Source: Gelatoporia subvermispora B (lineage: Eukaryota; Basidiomycota; Agaricomycetes; Polyporales; Gelatoporiaceae). Taken from it: 64,000 nt of DNA. Below, piece after piece: positions 11,239 through 25,100 of this stretch (position 1 is its first letter; each line of letters begins with the position of its first letter). Below the pieces are notes generated by a model. It did not search any database. It was given only the letters and a program-made list of their open reading frames with translations, and was not told the origin of the DNA. A program made the position numbers and the translations under genes. Location: positions 38,809-102,808 of the forward strand of contig KB445807.1 of the NCBI GenBank assembly GCA_000320605.2. Reading direction: 5' to 3'.

Positions 11239-12583
11239 ATGCACCCCAACGATACTTACAATGTTTCCTTCCCTTCCCAAACATCGGGCATTCATCCAGC
11301 GTTCACTACCACCCGAACGTCCCGTGGGAATTCCCCTATTGGAGAGCAAGTATATGCCGACAACTTGCTCGCTGCCCAAGCGCTTTGGGAACGCATCGTG
11401 AACTCACGTCTAGGTTCGCATGTTCCGGTGGTCTTAGCAGGATCCCTTGTGCTAATGATCCGCAGAGAGTCCTTTGGGTGCGTCATTTTTGGAGCGTAGC
11501 ATCAGTGGTGGTACGCAGACAACCCACCACGTCAGCACGCCCGAGAATACTTTGATAGTATGCACTAATAATTCATCGCGCTTGATGTAGCACTGAATAG
11601 TGCATCTAGAATGGGGCCCACAGTGCGAGTCAGCTCTCCCACGGAGGAGAGCTTACAGGAACACACGGGCTGCCCCTCCTGAAGAACTCAACAGCGTATC
11701 CAGAATGGGACCCACAGCGCGAGTCAGCACTCCCACAGTACAGAACTTACAAGAACATCTGGAATGTCCCTCCTGAAGAACCACGAGACCAACTCGTCGC
11801 CTTAGCAGTGCAGGTCAGTTCCAGATGCAGTTCGCTCTGTAGACGGGATGTTCAATGCCTCGTCAGCCGTCTGAAACTCAGCCGGAGGATCCGGTTGGAA
11901 CGATCCTCCCCGAGCCATGGGCGCTCTGGCGATCTATCAATGATTCTCAACCATCTCTATTGCAGCTGGCGCTTCACCATGGTTCCCAGAATTCGGTCGA
12001 TGCACCACACCCTTATAACCAGGCATACAATGACATTACGTACCAGGGTATGTGTACTGCGCTGTCCAGCGCCGATGGCGGTCACTGCGATGGCGGTACG
12101 TTAGCAGAGGAATGATCCAAGAAGCTACGATATGATGTTCACCGTATTACAGACTTCACTATGCCGCACATTATGGGCCCTGCTCAAAGCTCAAGCGTGG
12201 TACATATGGCATCCAGGCTCGACGAGCCTAATGGCCACATCAGCAAGAGGAAGAAGTGCGCGTACGGCACAGCTTGCGATCTGTGCAGCGAACGTAAGAC
12301 CAGATGCGTAAGAGACAGAGATAATGAGGATTGCCGGTGAGTTGCCGTTTAGTCCGCCCCTACTAGTGCTACCGTACCCGAGACTCACAGGAGATCTCAA
12401 TCATACAGCGAGTGCCGGGAAAATCCGGCGGCGGGAAGACGATGTGAGATCAAGAGAGATATCAGATGGCCCAGTCGTAGAAAGGGGCCGGTCAACAGAG
12501 AGAACAATTGGCTGGGGAGGGCTTCTATGGGTGCGGGCAGAGCCGATGGTAAGACGACCAAGGGAAAGAGTCGCTCAGCTTGA
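11239..12583 (+). CDS. Small Zn2Cys6 zinc-cluster protein (putative transcription factor)
   Basis: Zn2Cys6 clusters bind DNA in fungal transcription factors. The model 11239-11413, 11704-11813, 11867-12047, 12153-12336 and 12409-12583 gives 274 residues in frame. The six-cysteine pattern is built across the last intron: C197-x2-C200-x6-C207-x8-C216-x2-C219-x9-C229, in ACDLCSERKTRC, then EDCRECRENPAAGRRC. Basic residues (SKRKK) precede it and a Lys/Arg/Gly-rich tail follows. The cluster is near the C-terminus, and no middle homology region typical of large Gal4-like regulators is seen. The residues before it (for example EWDPQRESALPQY and TILPEPWALWRSIND) match nothing I recognise. Exon 2 lies behind a diverged duplicate of itself. 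It could regulate the neighbouring reductases, but nothing in the sequence proves that. Confidence 0.72.
11610..11703 (+). repeat. Diverged duplicate of exon 2 of the zinc-cluster gene, including its splice acceptor
   Basis: The bases from 11610 resemble those from 11704 with a 94-base period. Both begin just after an AG acceptor with aatggg(g/a)cccacag. Copy 1 would read EWGPQCESALPRRRAY against EWDPQRESALPQYRTY in copy 2. The period is not a multiple of three and copy 1 has no clear donor, so reading through it hits a stop. It is probably a dead exon copy or an alternative acceptor. Confidence 0.7.
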
Positions 12584-13764
12584 TCCGAACTACGGTCTTC
12601 CTGGGTAGAGCAGCCTTTCTTGAACCTCTTTAACGATGTCTCCGGTCTCGGTTCTTGTCTCCCAGTATGGTCTAGTCAGCCCCCTTGGTCTTCATGGAAC
12701 GTTCTGTCCGTGTCTGTGTCTCCCTTTATACTATTATATCTGTTAAATGTAGCTCCTTGTGCACTTTGCGGATCAGCTTACAGGCGACACTGACAATTGC
12801 ACATTACGTGGATGATCTTCGAGATTGGTTGAGTGTCGTGCTGTATCAATAGTGCAGCGAACGCGGCTACCACTCTACGGGATCCCTAATTCTTGCTCTA
12901 GATTCAAAATCTGAAATGATAACGAAGAGTCATTCACCTAGTGCAACTGAACGTCGACAGGTGAGACACATCAGGTCAACGACAATGATGCGATGTGATA
13001 GCGGGGGAGTGATCGATTGATCTTTCAAGGATCCGATACAACGATGTATAAGTCTGCACGGCATCCTTCTAGATTAACAATCTCACAAGTACCACAGTTC
13101 CAGTGCATCCAGGGACTTCGCGTCGCATCCTTGTAGCAGACTAGCAGTGCTCCACGATCGATGATCAATTGATCAGCGAGTGCAGGGGAGGGTATGCATG
13201 GCCAGGATCAGAGCAGAGGAAATCAAGCAGATCACGAATGTCTAAAGCAGAGCTGTTGTTCCAGATGAGGAAGAGAAAACGACGTGAATGCTGCAGGAGA
13301 AAGACGCGGGTGAATGAGCAGGATTGAATGGATCTCGTGACAGGCGTCTATGAGCTGAATAAGTACAACGTCGAACGTTGTATTCATTCGGTGTTCCGAG
13401 TTCACTCGAGGTTCACGCAGAAAATCGCAAGGAGTCATGTATCAAGTCCAAAAATCTGAGACTCGTAGACGGCACCATACATAGGAAACGAAGCGAGTAG
13501 TAGTAATACATCTACGAGGGCTTAATTCACATACACGTAGCATCTTCCAGACTACGGGATATCAAAACACCACCAAGGGTCAGCACCAAGGACTAATCCA
13601 ATCCGAACTCCGAGCTACTTCATCTCCGAACGCACAACAGAAACACACACCCATAACTTACTCCAAGTTCGTTCGTGTTTACTTCTTCCCACACCTATCC
13701 CGGACTCAGAGGCCTGCCGAGTCCCTTCGTCGCACTCGTGTCGTGGTCGACGGAGGGGGGTCGC
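12584..13764. other. Convergent intergenic region, no gene recognised
   Basis: About 1.2 kb lies between the 3' ends of the zinc-cluster gene and SLT2. It probably holds both 3' untranslated regions. No open frame resembles a known protein. Confidence 0.5.
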
Positions 13765-15614
<1,850 letters not shown>

Positions 15615-17600
15615 TGCGCGGTGAGCTCAGCCTCAGATGGATGGAAGTTGAAGTGAGCAGAGATGGGATGAGATGCGCCGGTGGCGAGGCTATGATATAG
15701 GACGATGAGGACGACGATGGTGAGTGAGATGCTGCGAGACGCGATGAAACGCGATCGATGCGATGAGGCTCTGCCACCGCCCGCGTCTCCCGCCCAAATA
15801 TGGCAACTCTCCGAATATTGGTGTCACTCGCGTGTTTGCCTCCGTCCATCATCGTCTGAAGTCTGAAGTCTTTATATGCCTATCAGCGCACTCCGCCACA
15901 TACTCGCTGGTATCTCTACACTCAGTGTTTCCGACAACCCGTGCTAGCGAATGTGTGAGGCTCCAAGCGTCTTTCAAGAACCGCACAGGGACGCATACTC
16001 ATCTGAATTCTGGGATGGCATGTCATCAGCAAAACGCTCATCATTTTCGCATCAGTCTCTACCTGAAATCTTCCTAGCCGTCAGTAAGGCTATGCTCGCG
16101 CATCTGCGCCAATTTGCGCACTTGGGTGACTTTGCACAGGTCGATGTCGACCAGGTCCCCTGAGCGCATCACTTACTGCTGCCATGAACATCAATTTCAG
16201 CTATACTTCAGTCGTCTATCTTCATCGCTTCCAAGCTAGTGATTTATAAACATACCCGAGGATGCGGAGAAGAGTGACGAACGGCGAAAGCAAGGAGATT
16301 GACAAAAGCGGAGGGTTTCGCATGTTGCAGCGCTGGCCAGCTCTAAGTCTGAATCGTCAAACTGACAGTAGCACCTGGGCCGAGTCGAACATGATTTCGT
16401 GTACCGGTGTTATCGAGACAATGCAATTGTATGAAGCTTTCAAGATATCATAGTCCGAGTCTGATCTCTCACAAACTCGGAGTGGGCGAATGTTGTCGGG
16501 AAGCTGGATCCGGTATTTCCCACTGTTCCTGGATCTCGCTCGCGTGCCTGCCAGCTGGCTGAGCTCTCCTTCTCTTCCTTTAACGTTGCTGAGCTGACTG
16601 TCCGCATAGACTTAGCTTTTGACTCTACGATGCATGACTTCGAGATGCGAAAAAAGTGTGTACTATACAGTGTCTGAAATCCGCTTTTCCTGTCATGTCA
16701 GCCGGCCCCTGCCTTTCATCGTGCTCATGGAATTTTCGCTATCTGACATTCGTCAACGAGCGCGATCATTTGAGAGAAGCCATGCTCACCGAGCTGTCGT
16801 GACTCCAACTCTGGGAGGGAAGGCTCTCGCTGTTGCGTTACATTGTCTGGCTTGAGTATCAAGGACCCTACTGCCTCGCCGTGAACACATGCCCGGGGCT
16901 CCCAGAGCCCCTCCGGCTTCCCAGCAACCCAAAGCCGGGCGCAGGAGCGTGCAATGCCGTTGTTCTCTTACGTACTCCAAGCGGTGCTGATCAGCAATGA
17001 GCAGGACGACCCATCTGCACATGACGAGCTTCCCGCCCTCCAGGCACCCGCTCAGCACGGGAGACGTGCATCTCGTCCATCGATGTGATGAGCGCTCGCA
17101 CATCGGGATTCCTTCTTTCGTATCTCACAACAGGGTTTCTCTCGCGTGTATTGTTCTGCTTCTTTTGGGGCTGCTCTGAAAGAGCCTCCTGATCTAACGT
17201 CTTTGTCTGATGCGTCTAAGGAGAGGTGTCGCCTCAGCCTATCACTGCCCACTCCAACATATTCTCAGGTTTCATGCTGCGCACTCGAAGACGCCTTGAG
17301 CCTAGCAGCACAATACGGAGCATGCCGACTTGCTAAATGCTCGCTACTGATGTTCTCGCCAGCGGTTGTGCAGTGCCCTGCGTCCCCTTCCCGGACACGA
17401 CCTGGGCGGATGTGCTAGGCTTCCACATGGTTGCTCGAACGCCCAGGATCCTCTTCGCATCATCCCTGATTATGAGACAGCGCAGAGCTATATCAGCTTG
17501 ATCGTGATCCTCCGTTACTATTGTCATATCCCCTAGTGATTCGTCGGTCTTCTTCCCCGTTGGTTAGCCTACAGCCCGCTCTATCGAGCATCGGTCCTCC
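15615..17600. other. Divergent intergenic region between SLT2 and the first fusion gene
   Basis: About 2 kb lies between the SLT2 start (minus strand) and the first pseudokinase-TKL gene (plus strand). A minus-strand TATA-like word (gatata on the plus strand, 15694-15699) lies about 80 bases before the SLT2 ATG. Scattered open frames resemble no known protein. No extra kinase fragment was recognised here. Confidence 0.5.
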
Positions 17601-20600
17601 ATGCAGTGCCAGCGGCGCACGATTGCTGCGTGCGGCACTACCTTCGAAGTGGTCGCAAATTTCAAGTATGTGATGGAGTTCCCGGAGGAGGAGGGCTTCC
17701 CTGTTGTCGTGGTGCAGTGGCCAAGCAAACTAGAGTGGGATGCAGTCAGGAAGGTTTCTGGTATCAGTTCGAGCGTATGTTGACACTCTACTCGTTCGTC
17801 CAGCTCACAAAGTTACCTTACGCGTCTAGCACATACTACGCAAGAAATGTTTGCGCGAGCTCAAGTTCGTATGCGTGCGTTGTTCTTGAGACAGAGCAAC
17901 AGCTTGATGCAGCCCCGATTTAGGTTACTGAGAAAGTTCCACGGGAGCAACCAGGTGCTCAAATTTAGCACTGTATCGATCGAAAGTAAAACTCATCGAA
18001 ATCTAGATCGAGAATTTGCATGCTCCAGATCTACTGGTTCAAGCAGACGGCGATTTCGACGAGCTCTACCTCTACGTGTGTTGTCAGTTTCAAGCATCCG
18101 GGAATAAAAGCCTTACGCCCTCTACCAGCGAGACTTATTTCTCAGCGGCACTGAAGACCGCAAGAGCGCACTCGCTCGCATGGGCTATCTGCGAGACCAC
18201 GCAAGTACACTTATTTGCCCGTAATTCGAGCCCGCTCACATTGTGGACAATCCACTAGATTCCTAAAAGGGAAGAAGACGTGCGCAGAAGCTGGCGGATC
18301 GGCGCCGAGCGGCACCGAAGTGTCGTCTACGACATTCTCCGGGGCTTGCACTACATCCATTCTGCGGGAGTTATTCACTGCGATATTCGCCCGGGGAGTA
18401 TCCTCGTAGATGAGCGTCTGCTCGCCATAATCAGTGCCTTCGGTCTTGCTCGAAAGTACAAATCCGATGGTCACAACAACCGCAACAGCTCTCCGGCGAA
18501 GAAGGGATATGTGGTTGTGGACGATGAGACGCTGTGGTACCGAGCACCTGAATTTATGCTTGGATTTGACAATTGTGTTAGTGACACGCTCCAATTTAGG
18601 GACGCTCACATACTGACCAGAAATAGGGACCGGCAGTCGATATGTGGTCAGTAGGATGTATTCTAGCGGAATGCCTCCTCGGAAAGCCCCTCTTTCAGGG
18701 AAAAGAGTACGTTGTAGACTTTGGGTTGAGGCATCAAACCTGACTTGAAGTCGCAACTAGCTGCCTGAACATGTTGCACCGGATCGTTGACTATCTCGGC
18801 AAACCACCTGACAGCGTCTTCCGTAGTATTCGTTCTGCCCGTGTATGTCCAGTGACGCATTGGAAGTGTTGCAGTATTTTGTTTACTCTTTCTTTCTTTC
18901 TGCCCTCAACCCTGTAGGTGCGAGATTACATTCACTCACTACCAGATAAGCCACCCGTGCTACTGTCGAGGTTGTTTCCCGACGAAGATCCCCTCGCGAT
19001 CGAAATCCTTGAACAAATGCTGGATCTAGACCCCGAGAAGCGCATATCCACCGAGAAAGCTCTTGAACATCCCTATTTTAGCTTCTTCCGCAACAAGAAG
19101 TCGGAGCATAAGTGTCGCTCGGTAAGTTCCCTTTGCTACTGTATGACGCATACTTCTGATGAATGTGCAATGGACACGGTGCATTGTGCAGTTAGTGGAC
19201 TTCTCGTTTGAGAAGGAATACAAAACCGAGAAGCTGAAGCGTCTCATTGCGGATGAGGTGAACACCTTCTACAAGAAACTTCCTTGGACGGTGCGGGATT
19301 GGGATCAAAAAAGCTGGGTCAACTCCTTCACAGACAAGGTTCGTGGCAAAGCACCATCAGCAGAAAGGTGAGAAATCATGAGGGTCTTTGACTTGACTCG
19401 TATCTGACATACCCAACGTTCATAAGCAGCACTCCTCGCCTCTCGAGCAGGACAATTCTGTACCCTCCATACCAAGAAGGCGATGTCGGATTTGGAACTG
19501 CCGCTGGACAGAAGGCACGATTCCGACTTGACAACTCCAGCGAGGAACTTGAGAATGCTCTGGTCGACGTCAAGATGTATAGCGAAGCAAGGTTTGTGCT
19601 TCTGCCATCTATCAACAGTGATCACATGTTTGACGCGTTCGACATAGCGAAGTACAGACGTTCCTGTCGCACTTGAACGCTTGCTATGACCGGATCATCA
19701 AAGCGGAGCAGCGGTTCATCATGTACAAGGTTCTGCATAGTCCACGATCTGCAGTCTCTTCGACTAACGAGATATTCGGCAGCATTCGCTGCGGCAGCTC
19801 GTAGCACTTTGTGATATTTATGCGAATGTCCACGCAAATGATTCAGCCACCACTCCAAAGACGAGTAAGTAGCATATATATCACTTATCATTGGTTATAT
19901 GACGCTGTTTACCATAGGTTCAGAAATGACTGCAGCACTAGATTGGTTCGACGCACTCTGCCATTGGTTGGAAACCAAAGTGACGTTTGATCCAATTTCT
20001 ATCGTAATGAATTACGTCGATGTGGAGGCCCAGCTCATGTCTTTCTTTTCCCAATGCCCATGGCCCGTACGCGAGGTGAGAGAAACTCTTTCGGGTGATT
20101 ACAGACGTTTTATCGTTCAATCAAATAGGCATACTTTGAGTCTGTCAACTCGACCCCGCAATCTCTGTCGCCTACCTTTTCGGAAGTCTTGGACGGTATC
20201 CGAGTTCTAGCTGCGAATCATGAACTGGTAGAGCGAGTTGCATTACTCAGCGGCGACGAGGCGGAGGTATTCGCTGACATACTAGACAAGGTGTGTTCCC
20301 ACTGCTGTGCATCACATTGGTCCTGACTCGCGGGTCCAGGCGCTCAACATCATAGATAACTCAGATCGTCTCCGCCGGAAAGCGTTTGATCTGTTAAGGC
20401 GAATTTGTGGGCTCAATCACATCATTCCGAGGTCGTTCACCCTGTCTCCTGATGCGACACAGCTCTTGAGCGATCGACCTGAGGCATCGGGCGGTTTTGC
20501 GGATATTTGGCGAGGCCTATACAGTGGCCGTACCGTCGCTTTCAAAGTGTTCAGAGTTTACAGGCTCGAAGAAGCAAGCGGTGGTCAAGCGGAGCTGAAG

Positions 20601-21556
20601 GTAGTTTACTAAACATGCGCCGCAGCCGAAAATGAGCTCACGTAGCATAGGATGTTTTTCAAGAGGCAGTGGTCTGGAAACGTCTTCAACACCCAAACAT
20701 CACGTCGCTGTATGGGATCGATGAAACTACGTTCCCGTCGCAAGTAGCACTTGTGTCAGACTGGATGCCTCATGGCACTGTGGCAAACTATTTGAACGAG
20801 AACATTCAAGCTAATCGACTCCAATTAGTAAGTCCCCGCAAACACTTGCATCGATGTATTTTGATTCTTAAGCGAACAGGCTTTGGGTATCGCATCTGGT
20901 TTGCAATATTTGCACGAGATGAACGTCGTTCATGGCGACATGAAGAGCGTGAGTAGTTCATTCCGACCCTCTGATCTGATTCACTAACCTACACACGTGT
21001 CAACACACAGGCAAATGTTCTGATCAACGAGCACCGCATTGCATGCATATCTGATTTTGGCCTTGCGGCATTAAACTACTCGAGTAAACTAGTGACATTG
21101 TCCGTCCAGGCGGGTTCAACACGCTGGATGGCACCTGAACTCCTCGATCCAGAGCACTTTGGGCTTGAGCGTGCTGAGCTATCTGCTCAAAGCGATATCT
21201 TTGCACTCGGAATGATCATCTGGGAGGTGAGTTGCGTACGATGTCACTTGTCCGATCTTGAGAGTAATGTTGTTTTCAAGCTGTTCACAGGGCGCATCCC
21301 ATACTACCATCTACAGAAAGATGCTCAGGTCATGTCCAGCATCTTGCGCAACATGCGACCTCTACGCCCTGTCCAAGCTGTGTCATTCGGACTCGATGAT
21401 GATATCTGGGAACTAGCAGAAGCATGCTGGGCAGAAAATTTGCGGGAACGCCCTCCTATGGCAGTGGTACTCGGTCGACTGAAGGATGCTTTGACTCGTT
21501 ATGGTGAAGCTGAGACATCGAACGAACCCCAAGTATGGCCACTTGTATTGACCTAG
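17601..21556 (+). CDS. MAPK-derived pseudokinase fused to a TKL kinase, tandem copy 1
   Basis: Exons: 17601-17774, 17830-17864, 17924-17954, 18007-18075, 18133-18204, 18259-18576, 18627-18706, 18761-18842, 18918-19121, 19192-19367, 19427-19591, 19648-19729, 19783-19864, 19918-20075, 20129-20290, 20340-20600, 20651-20827, 20880-20948, 21011-21226 and 21281-21556, giving 962 residues. Residues 1 to about 470 are an SLT2-like MAP kinase with dead motifs: PEEEGF for the glycine loop, AVRK for [12 protein letters not shown] for [12 protein letters not shown] for CDFG, and [16 protein letters not shown] where SLT2 has TEY. The SLT2 tail follows ([18 protein letters not shown]). Next is a helical linker with [11 protein letters not shown] and [11 protein letters not shown]. 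The C-terminal part is a TKL kinase of the agaricomycete type: [10 protein letters not shown], Lys in VAFKVFR, HGDMKSANVLI, ISDFGLA and [11 protein letters not shown]. Predicted role: signalling, with the dead half as scaffold or regulator. The exon 5/6 junction is the least certain part. Confidence 0.82.
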
Positions 21557-22112
21557 TAGTGTGATGATCTATGGGATGCAGAACGTCACGCGGTGCGCGC
21601 GAAGCAATCATGCTACAATGTTTCGAGATTATACGTACGCAGACCTCAGCCAATAGATGGCCGAGATCGTCAGGAATGCAACCTCTTACTGAGCCCATGA
21701 TGGTATAACAACGACGGCACAGGCACAAACTATCTAGATTAGAGATGACACACTTGTAGCAGCATACGGCACGCCGCACGCCACCGATCTGCCAAGCCCA
21801 TATGACACCTTCTGAGAGACTTCGGATACGTCATGGGACGCGTGTGTGTCCAGGTCATCAATAGCATGGCGCATTGATCTGTCCTCGTCGGCAGCTTCGC
21901 AGAATTCCGCCGACCATAGGCGAACATGCCAGGATCACACATGTTCGGCCTCAGCCGCTCAAATGCTGTCCCTGGACGAGACTTATAGGACCATCATGCG
22001 AGGTTCACTATCTGATCCGTCCCATTGACCTGCCCACAACTGTGAAGAAGCTTCAGGTCACGGCCCAAGGATATCTCACCACTGTCTACTACTCAAACGT
22101 AGTGGATGAGCG
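21557..22112. other. Spacer between the two fusion genes
   Basis: This 556-base spacer separates the tandem copies. It must hold the 3' end of the first and the promoter of the second. No open frame resembles a known protein. Confidence 0.5.
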
Positions 22113-25100
22113 ATGCAAAGACACACGATTGCTGCCAGCGGAACGACATTTGAGGTGATATCGCAGTTCAAGTTGACGGTGGAGTTGCCCGAGGAAGATG
22201 GCTGTCCTGTCATCGTGGTGGATCGGCGAGGTTGGGCGGAATGGTATGTGGTCAAGAAAGTTGTAGGCATCAATTCGAGTGTATGTCTCTATCAGTTCCC
22301 CTCCCATCGTATCACCGACTTCTTTACAGCACATATTGAGGAAGCGGTGTCTCCGAGAAATGAAGTTTGTACTCCCGAGTTGAACTCAATTGAGAGTAGA
22401 GTCGGTCTAATATATGGGCTAGATTGATGAGGAAGTTCCGGACCTATCCTCAGGTACGTTCAATCGTCACATTAAGTTGTGAATCGCACACTGAATCAAA
22501 TACAGATTGCATGGTTGAAAGCACCAGACATTACATATGGGCCCGATGGGGACATCAGAGACGTTTACCTCTATGTGAGTAGCTGATTTTATGGTCATCC
22601 ATGAAGCAGGGTTAACTCCCGTATAGAGGACATTACCGTACGTCAGACCTGGAGACACTAAGGAACAGTTGGGTAGGACGACATTCCTGGATAAAATTGT
22701 GAGCGGGGTCAAATTGTCTTGATTTGCATCTTCGACATTTCCGTGCTTACAATCGGATCTATAGATTCACAAGGAACCATTCCCCAAGCCACACCGGGCA
22801 ACCGCCGATTGGGAGCAGCAGAAATGTGCTTTCAGAATCCTTGGCGGTCTACACTACATTCACACCGCAGGCGTGATTCATTGCGACATTCGTCCAGGGA
22901 GTATATTCATTGCCCACAACTCCGAGGCTAAAATAAGCAGCTTCGGTCTCGCGCGCGAATACAAACCCGACGGCGCCAACAACCGCGGGATTTCTGCGTC
23001 GAAACAAGGGTTTGTCACTGTAGACGACAAGACGCTGTGGTATCGTGCCCCGGAGTTTATGTTGGGGCTCGAGAACTGTGTCAGTACAAAGTTGATTTTC
23101 CAAAGTGCTCACTCACAAATTTTCCAGACTCCGGCAGCCGACGTATGGTCGGTAGGCTGCATACTTGCGGAGCACTTGACACGAAAACCTCTCTTCAGCG
23201 GGAAAGAGTGAGGTCCTGTATGAGCCTTGCTCTCAAATTTGCTGACATATGCGATAGTTACCTAGATCAACTGAAGAAAATCATACGTCTTCTGGGTAAG
23301 CCACCGGACAGTGTTTTTCGCAGTATCGGATCTTCTCACGTGCGTGTCCATCCATGACATTGTTTTGTCTCTAACTTGTCACGCATTTAACATTTAGGTA
23401 AGAGATTATGTACGCTCTCTTCCCGATGCTCCGAAGAGACCCCTGTCGGAAGTACTGTTCGGTGTGGACCCTCTGGGGGTTGAACTAATAGAACGTATGC
23501 TGGATCTCGACCCTACAACGCGTATAACGTGCAAGGATGCCTTGAACCATCCTTATTTCACCTTCACCAGTAAGCCACGGATTAATGAAGATCCCATATC
23601 GGTATGGAGTTCAGAGTTCTGCTGGGCGATTCTGATTGTTGATTATGATGACAGCCAATGAGCTTCTCCTTTGAGGATGAGTACACAGCTGAGGGCTTGA
23701 AACGTCTCATTGCTGAGGAAGTGCGCTCCTTCCACGAGAGGTTTGCCTCTGAGTTACTCGAATGGAGAAAGAAAGACTGGGTCAATGAATTTCGGGATGT
23801 ATTTCGCAGCAAGACCCCTTCAGGAGATCGGTGCATCATTCAATGTCCTGCATCAAAAACTGTTCTGACGCTTAGAATATTAGTGGCAGTACACCACAGC
23901 CAACAGATCAAACCGTCTTGTATCCGCCCGTACTTGAAAGCGATATCGGGTTCGGTACTGAAGCTGGACTCAATCCACGATTCAAACTCGATAATCCCAG
24001 AGAGGAACTTGAGACAGCTATTGCTAACATTGTGTTGTACGTTCCGCAGAGGTGAGCGTCCAATGTTGTTTCGATGTCTGTGGTCATGAACCAGCGCTAG
24101 TGGGACCACTACTTATGTGCATTGTGTTCGCATCGTGCGTCTAGCGAGGTCGAGTCATTCCTTCAGCAGCTGCACGCTATCCACGAGAGGATCGGAAAAG
24201 CCGAACAGCGTATGATAATCTATAAAGTATGCGTGCACAAATTCCTAGCGCTTTGCTTGTTCACCTTCCGGACTACAGCAATCTCTGCGCCAACTAATCA
24301 CTCTTTGCGATATATATTCAAGCGCAAACCCAGTCCAGTCAACCAGTACTGATCGCACCAGTAAGATCTTATCCAGCATCATGAGGCTGGAGGTTGACGC
24401 GGGATACATCACAGATGCTGAGATCACCTCGGTTCTGAAGTGGTTCAAGTCCATCCGTCGGTGGCTCGAAAGCAACGTTTCACTTGACCCCATCTCTGTT
24501 GTGATGAAATATGTTGGCATAGAGTCAGACCTACTTTCAACATTCTCTCAGTGTCCCTGGCCTGTTCGAGAGGTCAGCATGGCCCCGCATGAGCATGGAA
24601 CGCACTCACAATTTAGCAATAGGCCTATTTCAACTCTCTCGGCGCAGTGGCCGATCCTCCATCAGTGACCTTCTCAGAGGTGCTCGACGGCATGAGAGTC
24701 ATAGCTGCAGACCCTGTGCTAGTAGAGCGTGCCGCGCTTCTTAATGGAGCCGAAGCAGAGGCGTTCGTCGACATCCTCGACAGGGTACGTTCCCATTCCA
24801 GAGCCTCCTCAAACTTTCGTTGACAGAGCATACAACTGATCATGTAATTTCCAGGTTCTCAACATTGTGGATAGCTCGGACCGCCTCCGCCGTAAAACTT
24901 TCGACCTTTTGAGGCGTATCTGCGGGGTGAACCACATCATCCCGAAGTCGTTCACCCTGCATTCCGATACGATTCAGCTCCTAAGCGACCGGCCGGAGGC
25001 ATCCGGCGGGTTTGCAGATGTCTGGAGGGGCATGTACAACGGCCGCACCGTCGCCTTCAAGGTGTTCAGAGCCTACAGGCTCGAGGAGGCAAGTGGCGAC

